From an uncultured Bacteroidota bacterium (GTDB lineage Bacteria > Bacteroidota > Bacteroidia > Flavobacteriales > Flavobacteriaceae), in NCBI GenBank assembly GCA_902515565.1, contig CABXVR010000002.1, positions 1-64,000 of the forward strand: a stretch of DNA of 64,000 nucleotides, given 5' to 3'. Both the position numbers and the translations under genes were made by a program. Below the pieces are notes generated by a model. The model had not been told where the DNA came from. It did no database searches and saw only the letters and a program-made list of their open reading frames with translations. Position 1 is the stretch's first letter. Every line of letters begins with the position of its first letter. Below, one piece after another: positions 9,213-17,831 of this stretch.

Positions 9213-9659
9213 TTATTTTTTTAATTTGAGACTTGAATCATATATAATTGTAACAGGCCCGTCATTTGATAAGTTAATTAGCATGTCTGCTCCAAATACT
9301 CCAGATTTCAATTCTGTATTAAGATTTTCATTTAGTTGCTTTAAAAATTTGTCATACATAATTTTAGCTAATTCAGATTTTGCAGCTTTAATGAAACTAG
9401 GTCTGTTTCCTTTTAAAACATTTGCTTGAAGAGTAAACTGACTAACCAGCAAAACATCGCCCTTAACTTCGTTAATATTATTATCAAATGTGTTAAACAT
9501 TCTAAGTTTTATTATTTTATTTATTAGCCAATGTATATCATTATCATTGTCATCAATTGCTATTCCCAAAAAAATAACAATCCCCTTATTAATTGAGGAA
9601 ACTAACTTTCCGTCAATTATTGTTTCAGCACTCGACACCTTTTGAATAACAGCTTTCAT
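9213..9659 (-). CDS. dtd: D-aminoacyl-tRNA deacylase
   Basis: DTD removes D-amino acids (and misattached glycine) from tRNA. At 148 residues it is full length. It has the active-site SQFTL (about residues 77-81), KGNRPSF, and near the C-terminus NDGPVTI, which carries the Gly-cisPro element of the partner active site. It overlaps rsgA by four bases, so translation is probably coupled. D-Tyr and D-Phe tRNAs are classic substrates, which makes its position in an aromatic amino-acid operon fitting, though this link is inference. Confidence 0.95.
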   Translation of the reverse strand: MKAVIQKVSSAETIIDGKLVSSINKGIVIFLGIAIDDNDNDIHWLINKIIKLRMFNTFDNNINEVKGDVLLVSQFTLQANVLKGNRPSFIKAAKSELAKIMYDKFLKQLNENLNTELKSGVFGADMLINLSNDGPVTIIYDSSLKLKK

Positions 9660-10606
9660 TTAACATCAAAATTATCAACTCTGTAGCTGGACTTATCATC
9701 TTCTAAAATTTGAAGATAATTTTCATATCTAGAAATTGCAATTTTACCATCTTCAACATACTGCTTGACTATGCATTTTGGTTCATTTACATGCATACAG
9801 TCATTAAATTTACATTGATTAACCAATTTATAAAATTCTGGAAAATAATTTTTAATATCACTTTTGTTAAAATCGACTATACCAAAGCCTCTAATACCGG
9901 GAGTATCAATTATTTTAGCACCAAAATCAAGATCGAATAATTCTGCATTTGTAGTAGTATGTTGACCTTGTGAATGTTGAACAGAAATATTATTTGTTCT
10001 TAGATTTAAATTTGGCTGAAGAGAATTAATTAAAGTAGACTTACCAACTCCAGAATGTCCTCCAAACATACTTATATTATCCTTCATTAAGAATTTAACT
10101 TTGTCTGTATTATATTGGTTTTTAGCAGATATTTCAAAACATTTATATCCAATATTTGTATAAATCTCAATTAATTTTTTTAAAACTTTTTTTTCTGCCC
10201 CATCCAACAAATCGATTTTATTAAATAATAATACAGTGTTTATTGAATAAGCGTTTGACGTTAATAAAAATCTATCTATGAAATTTGTAGAAGTTACAGG
10301 GCTAGATATTGTTATAATTAAAAAAACAATATCAATATTTGAAGCTAGAATATGTGTTTGCTTGGAAAGGTTAACAGATTTTCTTAAAACATAGTTTTTT
10401 CTTTCACAAATGTTATTTATGACTCCAGTAACAACATCACTATTTTTTTCTAATTCAAAATCTACATAGTCACCAACAGCTATAGGGTTGGTGCTTTTTA
10501 TACCATCTAATCTAAATTTACCCTTAATTCGACAATCAAATTGCTCATTGCTTGGGGTTTTAACAGAATACCAACTGCCGGTTGATTTATAAACTAATCC
10601 TCTCAT
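9656..10606 (-). CDS. rsgA: Ribosome small-subunit-dependent GTPase RsgA
   Basis: RsgA is a 30S maturation GTPase. The 316-residue protein has an N-terminal OB fold (about 1-75), then a circularly permuted GTPase domain in the order G4 (FNKIDLL), G1 P-loop (GGHSGVGKSTLIN) and G3 (DTPGIRGFG). The C-terminal zinc knuckle reads CKFNDCMHVNEPKC, giving the Cys-Cys-His-Cys ligand set. ATG start. It is 53 bases after the DAHP synthase gene, the largest gap inside the block, and a promoter-like site lies there. Confidence 0.95.
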   Translation of the reverse strand: MRGLVYKSTGSWYSVKTPSNEQFDCRIKGKFRLDGIKSTNPIAVGDYVDFELEKNSDVVTGVINNICERKNYVLRKSVNLSKQTHILASNIDIVFLIITISSPVTSTNFIDRFLLTSNAYSINTVLLFNKIDLLDGAEKKVLKKLIEIYTNIGYKCFEISAKNQYNTDKVKFLMKDNISMFGGHSGVGKSTLINSLQPNLNLRTNNISVQHSQGQHTTTNAELFDLDFGAKIIDTPGIRGFGIVDFNKSDIKNYFPEFYKLVNQCKFNDCMHVNEPKCIVKQYVEDGKIAISRYENYLQILEDDKSSYRVDNFDVK

Positions 10607-10611
10607 TATTA

Positions 10612-10643
10612 CAAAGATGAAGATTAATAACTCTCAATGCAAA
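10612..10643 (-). promoter_or_regulatory. Candidate internal promoter for rsgA
   Basis: On the minus strand TTTG (10643-10640), 20 bases, then CATCTTTG (10619-10612) match the Bacteroidota promoter with one mismatch in the -7 box. Transcription would begin at or just before the rsgA ATG (10606), so the message would be almost leaderless. This could separate rsgA-dtd-mazG-aroA from the pheA attenuator. Confidence 0.35.
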
Positions 10644-10659
10644 AAAAATATTTAATAAT

Positions 10660-11742
10660 CTATTGTTTAAAAATGCTTTGTTGATGATTAATAGACTCTT
10701 GATGAATTGCTTTATATACTCTCAAAATAAATTGCTCACTTAAATCCTTCTTTTTACCCTCTGCAATCATTTTTTCTAGAATCTCATTCCATCTTTTAGA
10801 TTGTAAAACTGCAACGTTATTTTCTTTTTTTAAAACACCAATCTCTTCAGCTATATTCATTCTTTTTCCTAAAGTTTCTAATAATTGACTATCAACAAGA
10901 TTTATTTTTGTCCTAAGATTGTTCAAATTATTTTTATACTCATCTGCATGATCAGTAATTTTTCTAATTTTTAAATCCTTTATGATTTTTATCAAGCTGG
11001 AAGGGGTTACCTGTTGAGCTGCATCGCTCCAAGCATTATCTGGGTCATGGTGAGTTTCTACCATAAAGCCATCATAATTAAGCCCTAAAGCAGTTTGACA
11101 TAAATCAAATATTATATCTCTTCTTCCAGCAATATGAGAAGGGTCTAAAATTAAAGGCAAATCAGGAAATTTATTTTGTAACTCAATTGCAATTTGCCAT
11201 TCTGGATTATTTCTGTAATTGGTCTTTTCATAAGTGGAAAAACCTCTGTGGATAACTCCTAAATTCTTTATGTTACAAGAATAAAATCTCTCTACAGCTC
11301 CAAGCCACAATGAAAGATCTGGATTTACTGGATTTTTTATTAAAACTGGCTTATTTGTTCCTTTAAGAGCTTCAGCTATTTCTTGAACAATAAATGGACT
11401 CACAGTTGATCTAGCACCAATCCATAATATATCAATATCATGCTTTAGAGCTAATTCAACATGATTTGCATTAGCGACTTCAGTTGTAATTAGCATTCCG
11501 GTTTCTTGTTTTGCTTTTTGTAGCCATTTTAGACCTAATGAACCTACCCCCTCAAAATTACCTGGTCTAGTTCTAGGCTTCCAAAGTCCTGCTCGAAAAA
11601 CAGTAGCTTTAGTGTCCTTTAGACTATGTGCTATTTTTAAAACTTGACCCTCAGTTTCTGCACTACAGGGTCCCGCTATTGTTAAAGGGTGATTTAAGTT
11701 AAACTCATCTAGCCAGTTTCTTAATTCTTTATTATTTTTCAT
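10660..11742 (-). CDS. Bifunctional DAHP synthase / chorismate mutase
   Basis: This 360-residue fusion catalyses both the first shikimate step and the chorismate-to-prephenate step. Residues about 1-255 are a DAHP synthase: TIAGPCSAET, FRAGLWKPRTRPG, LIKNPVNPDLSLWLGA, DPSHIAGRRD. Residues about 265-350 are an AroQ-type chorismate mutase helix bundle: NLRTKINLVDSQLLETLGKRM, then VLQSKRWNEIL. The fused mutase is expected to make the synthase sensitive to prephenate, as in characterised fusions of this type. It overlaps tyrA by four bases and is the last gene of the overlapping pheA-aminotransferase-tyrA chain. Confidence 0.93.
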   Translation of the reverse strand: MKNNKELRNWLDEFNLNHPLTIAGPCSAETEGQVLKIAHSLKDTKATVFRAGLWKPRTRPGNFEGVGSLGLKWLQKAKQETGMLITTEVANANHVELALKHDIDILWIGARSTVSPFIVQEIAEALKGTNKPVLIKNPVNPDLSLWLGAVERFYSCNIKNLGVIHRGFSTYEKTNYRNNPEWQIAIELQNKFPDLPLILDPSHIAGRRDIIFDLCQTALGLNYDGFMVETHHDPDNAWSDAAQQVTPSSLIKIIKDLKIRKITDHADEYKNNLNNLRTKINLVDSQLLETLGKRMNIAEEIGVLKKENNVAVLQSKRWNEILEKMIAEGKKKDLSEQFILRVYKAIHQESINHQQSIFKQ

Positions 11743-12590
11743 TTTATTCCTTTGAGAATGTTTTTAATGTAATTTGTTTGTGTCATTTGAGTTTTTAGTT
11801 CTCCAAATTTATCATTTTGGAGTAAATTTTTAAAGCTCTTTAAGTTCATTATATATTCATCTAAACTCTCAACAATATTTTCTTTATTTAATTCAAGAAT
11901 TGGAGCCCACATTTCTGGTGAACTTTTTGCTAGTCTTACTGTGGATTCAAAACCACTTCCTGCCATATCAAAAATATTATTTTCGTTCTTTTCTTTATCC
12001 ATAACAGTTTTACCCAACATAAATGAACTAATGTGAGATAAATGAGATACATAGGCTATATGCTTGTCGTGAGATAAAGAATCCATATATCGAATGTTCA
12101 TGTTCATACTTCTAAATATGTTTTCAGCAGATGTCAATAGATTTGGATCGGTCTTTTCAGTATCACACAAAATCATAGTTTTATTATTAAATAAGCCTGA
12201 AAATGCAGCATTTGGTCCTGAGAACTCAGTACCAGCAATTGGATGAGATGCTAGATAGTTTTTTCTTTTTTTATGATTTTCAACTGTGCTACAAATGTTG
12301 GTTTTGGTAGATCCAAAATCAATCACTAGTGATGTACAATTAATATTATTTAAAACATCAATTATTATATTATTTGCTACATCGACCGGAGTAGAAATTA
12401 GTACTAAATCAGCTTTATATAAAACATCTAAACTAGACTTATAATCAATTAAATCTAGCTTAAGAGCTAGGTCTAAATTTTCAGAAGAAGTATCTATGCC
12501 ATAAACTTTGACTTTGGGATATATTTTTTTTATATCTAAACAAAGACTGCCTCCAATTAAGCCAACTCCAATAACAAAAATATTATTCAT
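11739..12590 (-). CDS. tyrA: Prephenate dehydrogenase TyrA
   Basis: TyrA oxidatively decarboxylates prephenate to 4-hydroxyphenylpyruvate for tyrosine. The 283-residue protein opens with a Rossmann motif (FVIGVGLIGGS) and has SHPIAGTEFSGPNAA, the substrate-binding SHP region, followed by the helical dimerisation domain (SHDKHIAYVSHLSHISSFML). There is no ACT domain and no fused mutase, since the mutase sits on the adjacent DAHP synthase. ATG start, overlapping the aminotransferase by eight bases. Confidence 0.92.
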   Translation of the reverse strand: MNNIFVIGVGLIGGSLCLDIKKIYPKVKVYGIDTSSENLDLALKLDLIDYKSSLDVLYKADLVLISTPVDVANNIIIDVLNNINCTSLVIDFGSTKTNICSTVENHKKRKNYLASHPIAGTEFSGPNAAFSGLFNNKTMILCDTEKTDPNLLTSAENIFRSMNMNIRYMDSLSHDKHIAYVSHLSHISSFMLGKTVMDKEKNENNIFDMAGSGFESTVRLAKSSPEMWAPILELNKENIVESLDEYIMNLKSFKNLLQNDKFGELKTQMTQTNYIKNILKGIK

Positions 12591-13731
12591 TGATTCTATT
12601 AATTGCTTTAATTAATAATTCTTTTGGTGCGCATAACGAAAATCGCACATAACCTTCTCCGTTAGATCCAAATATATCTCCAGGAGCTATAAATATATTA
12701 TGATTATATAACAAATCATCTGTAAATTCTTTAGATTTTATACTTTCTTGAATTTTGGCCCAAACAAATAAGCCAGATGATAATTTATTATATGTACAGT
12801 TTAAACTATCTGCTAATTTCCAAACCAAAATTCTTCTTTCGTTGTATATTTTGTTTATTTCATTAAACCATGAGTTTGTGGAATTTAAAACAGCAATAGC
12901 TCCTTTTTGAATTGGATAAAACATTCCCGAGTCCATGTTACTTTTAACTTTTAATATATTCGAGATATTTTGCTTACTTCCCAAAACCATTCCAATTCTC
13001 CATCCAGACATATTGAACGTTTTACTTAAAGAGTTTAATTCTAAACAATGTTCTTTTGCTCCTTTTAAATTTAAAATACTTATTGGATTATCATTCAAGA
13101 TAAAACTATATGGATTATCATTTACCAATAAAATCTCATGTTTTCTTGCAAAATTTATTAATTCTTCAAATAAACTATGATCGCAATTAGCACCTGTAGG
13201 CATATGAGGGTAATTTAACCACATTAATTTAACCTTTGTTAAATCATTTTTTTCTAATTCTTGAATACTAGGAAACCAATTATTTTCGGCTTTTAAGTCA
13301 TAATATATAGGATTAGCCTGGACTAAATTTGTAACAGAGGAATAAGTAGGATACCCTGGGTTTGGTATTAAAACTGAATCGCCAATATTTAAAAAAGCCA
13401 TAGAGATATGCATAATTCCTTCTTTACTACCCATAAGTGGTAGAATTTCAGAATTAAAATCTAAATCAACATCAAACCACTTATTGTAGAATTTAGAGAT
13501 TGAAATTCTTAAATCTTCTAATCCAATATAGCTTTGGTAATTGTTTGCATATTGGTCATTTAAACTATTCTTTAAAGCCTCAATAGCATATGATGGGGGT
13601 AATAAATCTGGACTTCCAATACCTAAATTAATTATCGGATTACCTTTTTTAATTAAAGAATTAACCTCTTTTAGCTTTGTTGAAAAATAATATTCCTCAA
13701 CAGTATTTAATCGTTTTGCGCTAACTTTCAT
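12583..13731 (-). CDS. Class I/II aminotransferase, probably aromatic (Phe/Tyr) transaminase
   Basis: This 382-residue PLP enzyme has fold-type I aminotransferase motifs: NPGYPTY, MWLNYPHMPTGA (substrate Asn region), VNDNPYSF, and SLSKTFNMSGWRIGM with the Schiff-base Lys. Lying between pheA and tyrA with overlaps on both sides, it most likely transaminates phenylpyruvate and 4-hydroxyphenylpyruvate, or prephenate. Aspartate and LL-diaminopimelate aminotransferases look similar, so substrate is inferred from context only. Confidence 0.85.
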   Translation of the reverse strand: MKVSAKRLNTVEEYYFSTKLKEVNSLIKKGNPIINLGIGSPDLLPPSYAIEALKNSLNDQYANNYQSYIGLEDLRISISKFYNKWFDVDLDFNSEILPLMGSKEGIMHISMAFLNIGDSVLIPNPGYPTYSSVTNLVQANPIYYDLKAENNWFPSIQELEKNDLTKVKLMWLNYPHMPTGANCDHSLFEELINFARKHEILLVNDNPYSFILNDNPISILNLKGAKEHCLELNSLSKTFNMSGWRIGMVLGSKQNISNILKVKSNMDSGMFYPIQKGAIAVLNSTNSWFNEINKIYNERRILVWKLADSLNCTYNKLSSGLFVWAKIQESIKSKEFTDDLLYNHNIFIAPGDIFGSNGEGYVRFSLCAPKELLIKAINRINE

Positions 13732-14552
13732 TTCTTTCTATTTTCATATTCACCTAATACCTTAAAGTCTTTAGCCATAATAGACATGATTGATTTAGCT
13801 TTTAAATAGTATTCATAATTATCAAAAGTAATATCTATGAAGAATGAGTAAACCCAAGGAGAATCTATTTTAGGTAATGATTGTATTTTAGTTAAATTAA
13901 GTTTACAATCACTTAGAACATTTAATACTGCAGCTAAACTACCTCTTGCATGATCTAATTCAAACTTAACAGATGCTTTGTTTAATTTATCTTTAGTTTT
14001 ACTTGAATATTTTTGAAGTATCACAAATCGAGTTTCATTATGTTTTATAGTTTGGATACTCTTGTTTAATATAGTCAAAGAAAATATTTCTGCAGCCAAA
14101 TCACTTGCAATTGCTGCAATATTTTTTAGTTTATTTTCACTTATTCTCTTAGCAACTTGAGCGGTATCTTTGTCCTCAACTAATTTAATGTTTGGATATT
14201 TTTTGAAGAATTCTTTACATTGTAAAAGTGCCATAGGGTGTGAATGGACTTCTTTAATATCATTAATACTTTGACCACTTAAACAAATTAAATTATGTTG
14301 AATATCTAAATATTCTTCTCCAACAATATGTAAATTATTATTGTCAATTAACGCATAATTTGGAATAATTGAACCTGCTATAGAATTTTCTAATGCCATT
14401 ACAGCAAAATTACATTTTTCATCAACTAAAGAGTCTACCAAGTCATCAAAACTTAAAAATTCACTTATGGCTACTTCATTTTTAAAATATTGTTTTGTAA
14501 CAATATGATGAAAAGAGCCTTTTATTCCTTGAATTGCAATTGAATTTTTCAT
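13728..14552 (-). CDS. pheA: Prephenate dehydratase PheA
   Basis: PheA converts prephenate to phenylpyruvate. It has 274 residues: a periplasmic-binding-protein-like catalytic domain (GIKGSFHH at the start, ALENSIAGSI, and the catalytic NETRFVIL at about 168-175) and a C-terminal ACT domain (DHARGSLAAVLNVL, KIQSLPK) expected to bind phenylalanine. There is no fused chorismate mutase. It is the first gene of the aromatic operon. Its ATG lies only two bases after the U-tract of a leader terminator, so its transcription is probably attenuator-controlled. Confidence 0.93.
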   Translation of the reverse strand: MKNSIAIQGIKGSFHHIVTKQYFKNEVAISEFLSFDDLVDSLVDEKCNFAVMALENSIAGSIIPNYALIDNNNLHIVGEEYLDIQHNLICLSGQSINDIKEVHSHPMALLQCKEFFKKYPNIKLVEDKDTAQVAKRISENKLKNIAAIASDLAAEIFSLTILNKSIQTIKHNETRFVILQKYSSKTKDKLNKASVKFELDHARGSLAAVLNVLSDCKLNLTKIQSLPKIDSPWVYSFFIDITFDNYEYYLKAKSIMSIMAKDFKVLGEYENRKK

Positions 14553-14554
14553 AA

Positions 14555-14586
14555 TAAAAAAAGCCTCGATTTTCGAGGCTCACATA
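14555..14586 (-). terminator. Leader terminator and antiterminator pairing before pheA
   Basis: On the minus strand AGCCTCGA (14580-14573) pairs with TCGAGGCT (14569-14562) around an AAA loop, followed by seven Ts (14561-14555). This is an intrinsic terminator immediately upstream of the pheA ATG. A competing helix is visible: GAGGCCATATA (14620-14610), inside the leader ORF, can pair with TATGTGAGCCTC (14586-14575). That gives 11 pairs including one G-U, with one bulged A, and uses up the left arm of the terminator. The two structures are mutually exclusive. Confidence 0.8.
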
Positions 14587-14602
14587 AATATTTGGTTACA
14601 AA

Positions 14603-14674
14603 TTATAAGTATATGGCCTCTCTTTTACTAAAAAAATAAAAGTTATAATAGATTATATGTAAGTAATTTATCAT
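14603..14674 (-). CDS. Aromatic leader peptide of the pheA operon
   Basis: This is a 23-codon ORF on the minus strand (ATG 14674-14672, TAA 14605-14603), 50 bases before the pheA ATG. Codons 9-15 read YYNFYFF, with further Tyr at 4 and 22: eight aromatic residues in 23. The antiterminator segment lies at codons 19-22. A ribosome held at the Phe/Tyr run would leave that segment free to block the terminator. A ribosome reaching the stop would cover it and let the terminator form. This is the layout of a classic pheL-type attenuator. AT richness makes Phe and Tyr codons common, so the case rests on the combination of ORF, position and alternative RNA structures. Confidence 0.7.
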   Translation of the reverse strand: MINYLHIIYYNFYFFSKREAIYL

Positions 14675-14747
14675 ATTGATATTGAATGAATAGCTAATGT
14701 ATGTAAATTTTCAATATTTTAACATTATAATAGAATTAAATTCAAAA

Positions 14748-15812
14748 TTACTTTAATATTTCGTTTGACAACCAAGTCCCAACCTCAGATGTACTGAAAC
14801 TTTTCCTTCCCTCAGACAAGTCTTCAGTTACAATTAACTGCTCTAAAGAAAGATTAACAACATCGCGAATCAATTTTGCCTCCTCTTTTAGTTTAAAAGC
14901 ATCTTCAAACATCATAGCTGCAGATAATATTGTCGCTAAAGGATTTGCGATATTTTTTCCAGCAGCTTGTGGATAAGAACCGTGAATAGGTTCATATAAT
15001 GATGTTTCTAACCCAACAGATGCTGATGGCATAAGCCCCATAGAACCTGAAATAACTGAAGCTTCATCAGTTAAAATATCACCAAATAAATTCTCCGTAA
15101 TTAAAACATCATAAGATTTAGGCCATTGAACTAAACGCATAGCTACAGCATCAACAAATTCATAAGATACTGTAACCTCAGGATAGTCTTTTTCCATTGA
15201 TTGAACAGTTTCTCTCCATAATCTAGACGACTCTAAAACATTTGCCTTATCAACGCAACAAAGTTTTTTTGATCGTTTCATTGCCAGGTTAAAACCTTTT
15301 TTAGCTATCCTTTTAACCTCATTTCTAGTGTACGTGCAAGTATCATAGGCTGTTTCTCCATTGTCTAACCGGCCTCTTTTACCAAAGTAAATACCTCCAG
15401 TAAGTTCTCTTAAAAAAACAAGATCTGTACCTTCAATGATATCTTTTTTTAATGGGGATTTATTTAGCAACGAAGGAAACACAAAAGTTGGTCTAACATT
15501 TGCAAATAAACCTAATTTTTTTCTCATTTTTAATAATCCCTGCTCAGGCCTTACTTTGGCAGACGGATCATTATCAAACCTAGGATCACCGATAGCTCCA
15601 AATAATATAGCATCTGCATTTAAACAAATTTCGTGCGTAGTATTTGGGTATGGGTCATCATGAACATCAATTGCAGCTGCTCCAACTAGACCGTTAATCC
15701 AACTAATTTGATGATTAAATTTTTTGGCAACAGCGTTAGAAACCTTAACTGCTTCATTAATAACTTCGGGACCGATACCATCGCCAGGTAAAACAGCTAT
15801 ATTTAATTTCAT
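14748..15812 (-). CDS. leuB: 3-isopropylmalate dehydrogenase
   Basis: LeuB oxidises 3-isopropylmalate to the precursor of 2-ketoisocaproate in leucine synthesis. At 354 residues it has the beta-decarboxylating dehydrogenase motifs: AVLPGDGIGPEV at the start, ELTGGIYFGKRG (substrate region), and the NAD-binding end GSMGLMPSAS and EPIHGSYPQAAGKNIANP. ATG start. It is the last gene of the ilv-leu block, ten bases after leuD. No terminator is obvious between it and the pheA leader. Confidence 0.95.
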   Translation of the reverse strand: MKLNIAVLPGDGIGPEVINEAVKVSNAVAKKFNHQISWINGLVGAAAIDVHDDPYPNTTHEICLNADAILFGAIGDPRFDNDPSAKVRPEQGLLKMRKKLGLFANVRPTFVFPSLLNKSPLKKDIIEGTDLVFLRELTGGIYFGKRGRLDNGETAYDTCTYTRNEVKRIAKKGFNLAMKRSKKLCCVDKANVLESSRLWRETVQSMEKDYPEVTVSYEFVDAVAMRLVQWPKSYDVLITENLFGDILTDEASVISGSMGLMPSASVGLETSLYEPIHGSYPQAAGKNIANPLATILSAAMMFEDAFKLKEEAKLIRDVVNLSLEQLIVTEDLSEGRKSFSTSEVGTWLSNEILK

Positions 15813-15822
15813 TTTTAATAAG

Positions 15823-16419
15823 TTAAAGTGGTGTATTTTTAGCGAATTCAGTAATGGTCTCTTTCATGTTTATTAAATAGTCAATATCGTCATATCCATT
15901 TAACATATTATTTTTTTTATAATCATTTATGTTAAATGACTCACTAAGTTTTAAATCTGGAATGCTAACTAATTGATTAGGCAAATCAACATTAAGCTGA
16001 ATATTTGGGTTTTTATAAATATTTTCAAAAATTATATTTAAAAAGCTAGGTGAAACTTGAACAGGGAGAACACCAACATTTAAGCAATTGGCTCTAAAAA
16101 TATCAGCAAAAAAACTTGAAATAACGCATCTAAAACCATAGTCATAAACAGACCAAGCTGCATGCTCTCTAGATGATCCAGAACCAAAATTTTTACCCCC
16201 AACAAGTATTTTTCCATTGTATATTGGATTATTCAATACGAAGTCTTTTATAGGTGAGTTATCTGAATTATATCTCCAATCTCTAAATAAATTATCTCCA
16301 AAACCCTTTCTCTCAATTGCTTTTAAAAACCTTGCAGGGATTATTTGATCTGTATCAATATTTTCTATTGGTAAAGGAATACATGAGCTCTTAAGTATTT
16401 TAAATTTATCGTATGCCAT
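15823..16419 (-). CDS. leuD: 3-isopropylmalate dehydratase small subunit
   Basis: LeuD (198 residues) is the swivelling small subunit of isopropylmalate isomerase. IENIDTDQIIPARFLK near residue 18 and FGSGSSREHAAWSVYDYGFRCVIS carry the family signature (GSGSSREHA). It partners LeuC, five bases upstream on the transcript, to convert 2- to 3-isopropylmalate. Confidence 0.95.
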   Translation of the reverse strand: MAYDKFKILKSSCIPLPIENIDTDQIIPARFLKAIERKGFGDNLFRDWRYNSDNSPIKDFVLNNPIYNGKILVGGKNFGSGSSREHAAWSVYDYGFRCVISSFFADIFRANCLNVGVLPVQVSPSFLNIIFENIYKNPNIQLNVDLPNQLVSIPDLKLSESFNINDYKKNNMLNGYDDIDYLINMKETITEFAKNTPL

Positions 16420-16424
16420 TTTTA

Positions 16425-17819
16425 TTAAAATAAAGTTCTTGGATCGGTTATCACTCCTGTTACTGCTGCTGCTGCTGCAACCAAAGGACTGGCTAAAATA
16501 GTTCTTGATCCAGGTCCTTGTCTACCTTCAAAATTTCTGTTTGATGTACTTACAGCATACTTTCCTTTAGGAATTTTATCATCATTCATAGCTAAACAGG
16601 CAGAACAGCCAGGTTCTCTAAGTTCAAACCCAGACTCAGTTAAAGTGGCTAAAATACCCTCATCTATAATAGCCTTCTCCACTTGATGAGAGCCCGGAAC
16701 TAACCATGCAGTGACATTATTTGCTTTTTTTCTACCCTTAATTATTTTGGCAAAATCTCTAAAATCTTCAATTCTCCCATTAGTGCAACTTCCAAGAAAA
16801 ACAAAATCTATTTTTTTTCCTAACATACTTTCTCCTTCATCATAATTCATATAATTAAGAGATTTAAAATAGCTTTTTGAAGCTGAATTTTGGTCATCAA
16901 CTTTTGGAATATCATTTAATATACCCATTCCCATACCAGGGTTAGTACCATAGGTAATCATTGGAGTAATACTACAACCGTCGAATGATATTTCTTTATC
17001 AAAAACTGCATTAGGATCGGTTTTTAAAGTTTTCCAATATTCCATTGCCCTATCCCATTTATCTCCCTTTGGAGTAAACTCTTTTTCTTTTATGTATTCA
17101 AAAGTTTTATCATCTGGAGCAATCATTCCTCCTCTAGCTCCCATTTCAATACTAAGGTTACAAACTGTCATTCTACCCTCCATGGACATTTGCGAAAATA
17201 CTTCACCATAATATTCTACAAAATAACCAGTAGCCCCAGCTGTACTTAATTTTGAAATAATATATAATGCAACATCTTTTGGACTAACACCTTTACCTAA
17301 TGAACCATTTATCGTAATTCTCATTTTTTTTGGCTTTGGCTGCATAACACATTGCGTAGACAAAACCATTTCCACCTCAGAAGTTCCTATACCAAATGCT
17401 ATAGCACCAAAAGCTCCATGAGTAGATGTATGAGAATCTCCACAAACAATTGTAGCACCAGGCTGAGTAATGCCATATTCAGGGCCAACCACATGTACAA
17501 TACCATTTTTTTCATGACCTAAACCCCAATATAAAATACCATGCTCTTCAGAGTTTTCTTCTAGTACTTTTAATTGGTTTGCAGACAACTTGTCTAAAAC
17601 TGGAAGATGTTGGTTAATAGTTGGTGTATTATGATCTGCAGTAGCAAAAGTTTTTTCAGGGTACAATACTTTAACTCCTCGATTTTTTAGACCTAAAAAT
17701 GCAACTGGACTTGTCACTTCGTGAATCATGTGTCTATCTATAAACAAAACATCTGGACCGTTAGAGATTTTACTAACAACGTGTGAATCCCAGACTTTAT
17801 CAAATAAAGTAGTACTCAT
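16425..17819 (-). CDS. leuC: 3-isopropylmalate dehydratase large subunit
   Basis: LeuC (464 residues) is the aconitase-type subunit that carries the 4Fe-4S cluster. Cluster ligands are visible as [14 protein letters not shown] (about 345) and [14 protein letters not shown] (about 405-411). [14 protein letters not shown] is the substrate-binding HTSTHG motif. ATG start. It lies between leuA and leuD in the leucine part of the operon. Confidence 0.95.
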   Translation of the reverse strand: MSTTLFDKVWDSHVVSKISNGPDVLFIDRHMIHEVTSPVAFLGLKNRGVKVLYPEKTFATADHNTPTINQHLPVLDKLSANQLKVLEENSEEHGILYWGLGHEKNGIVHVVGPEYGITQPGATIVCGDSHTSTHGAFGAIAFGIGTSEVEMVLSTQCVMQPKPKKMRITINGSLGKGVSPKDVALYIISKLSTAGATGYFVEYYGEVFSQMSMEGRMTVCNLSIEMGARGGMIAPDDKTFEYIKEKEFTPKGDKWDRAMEYWKTLKTDPNAVFDKEISFDGCSITPMITYGTNPGMGMGILNDIPKVDDQNSASKSYFKSLNYMNYDEGESMLGKKIDFVFLGSCTNGRIEDFRDFAKIIKGRKKANNVTAWLVPGSHQVEKAIIDEGILATLTESGFELREPGCSACLAMNDDKIPKGKYAVSTSNRNFEGRQGPGSRTILASPLVAAAAAVTGVITDPRTLF

Positions 17820-17831
17820 TTTTGTTACTAT

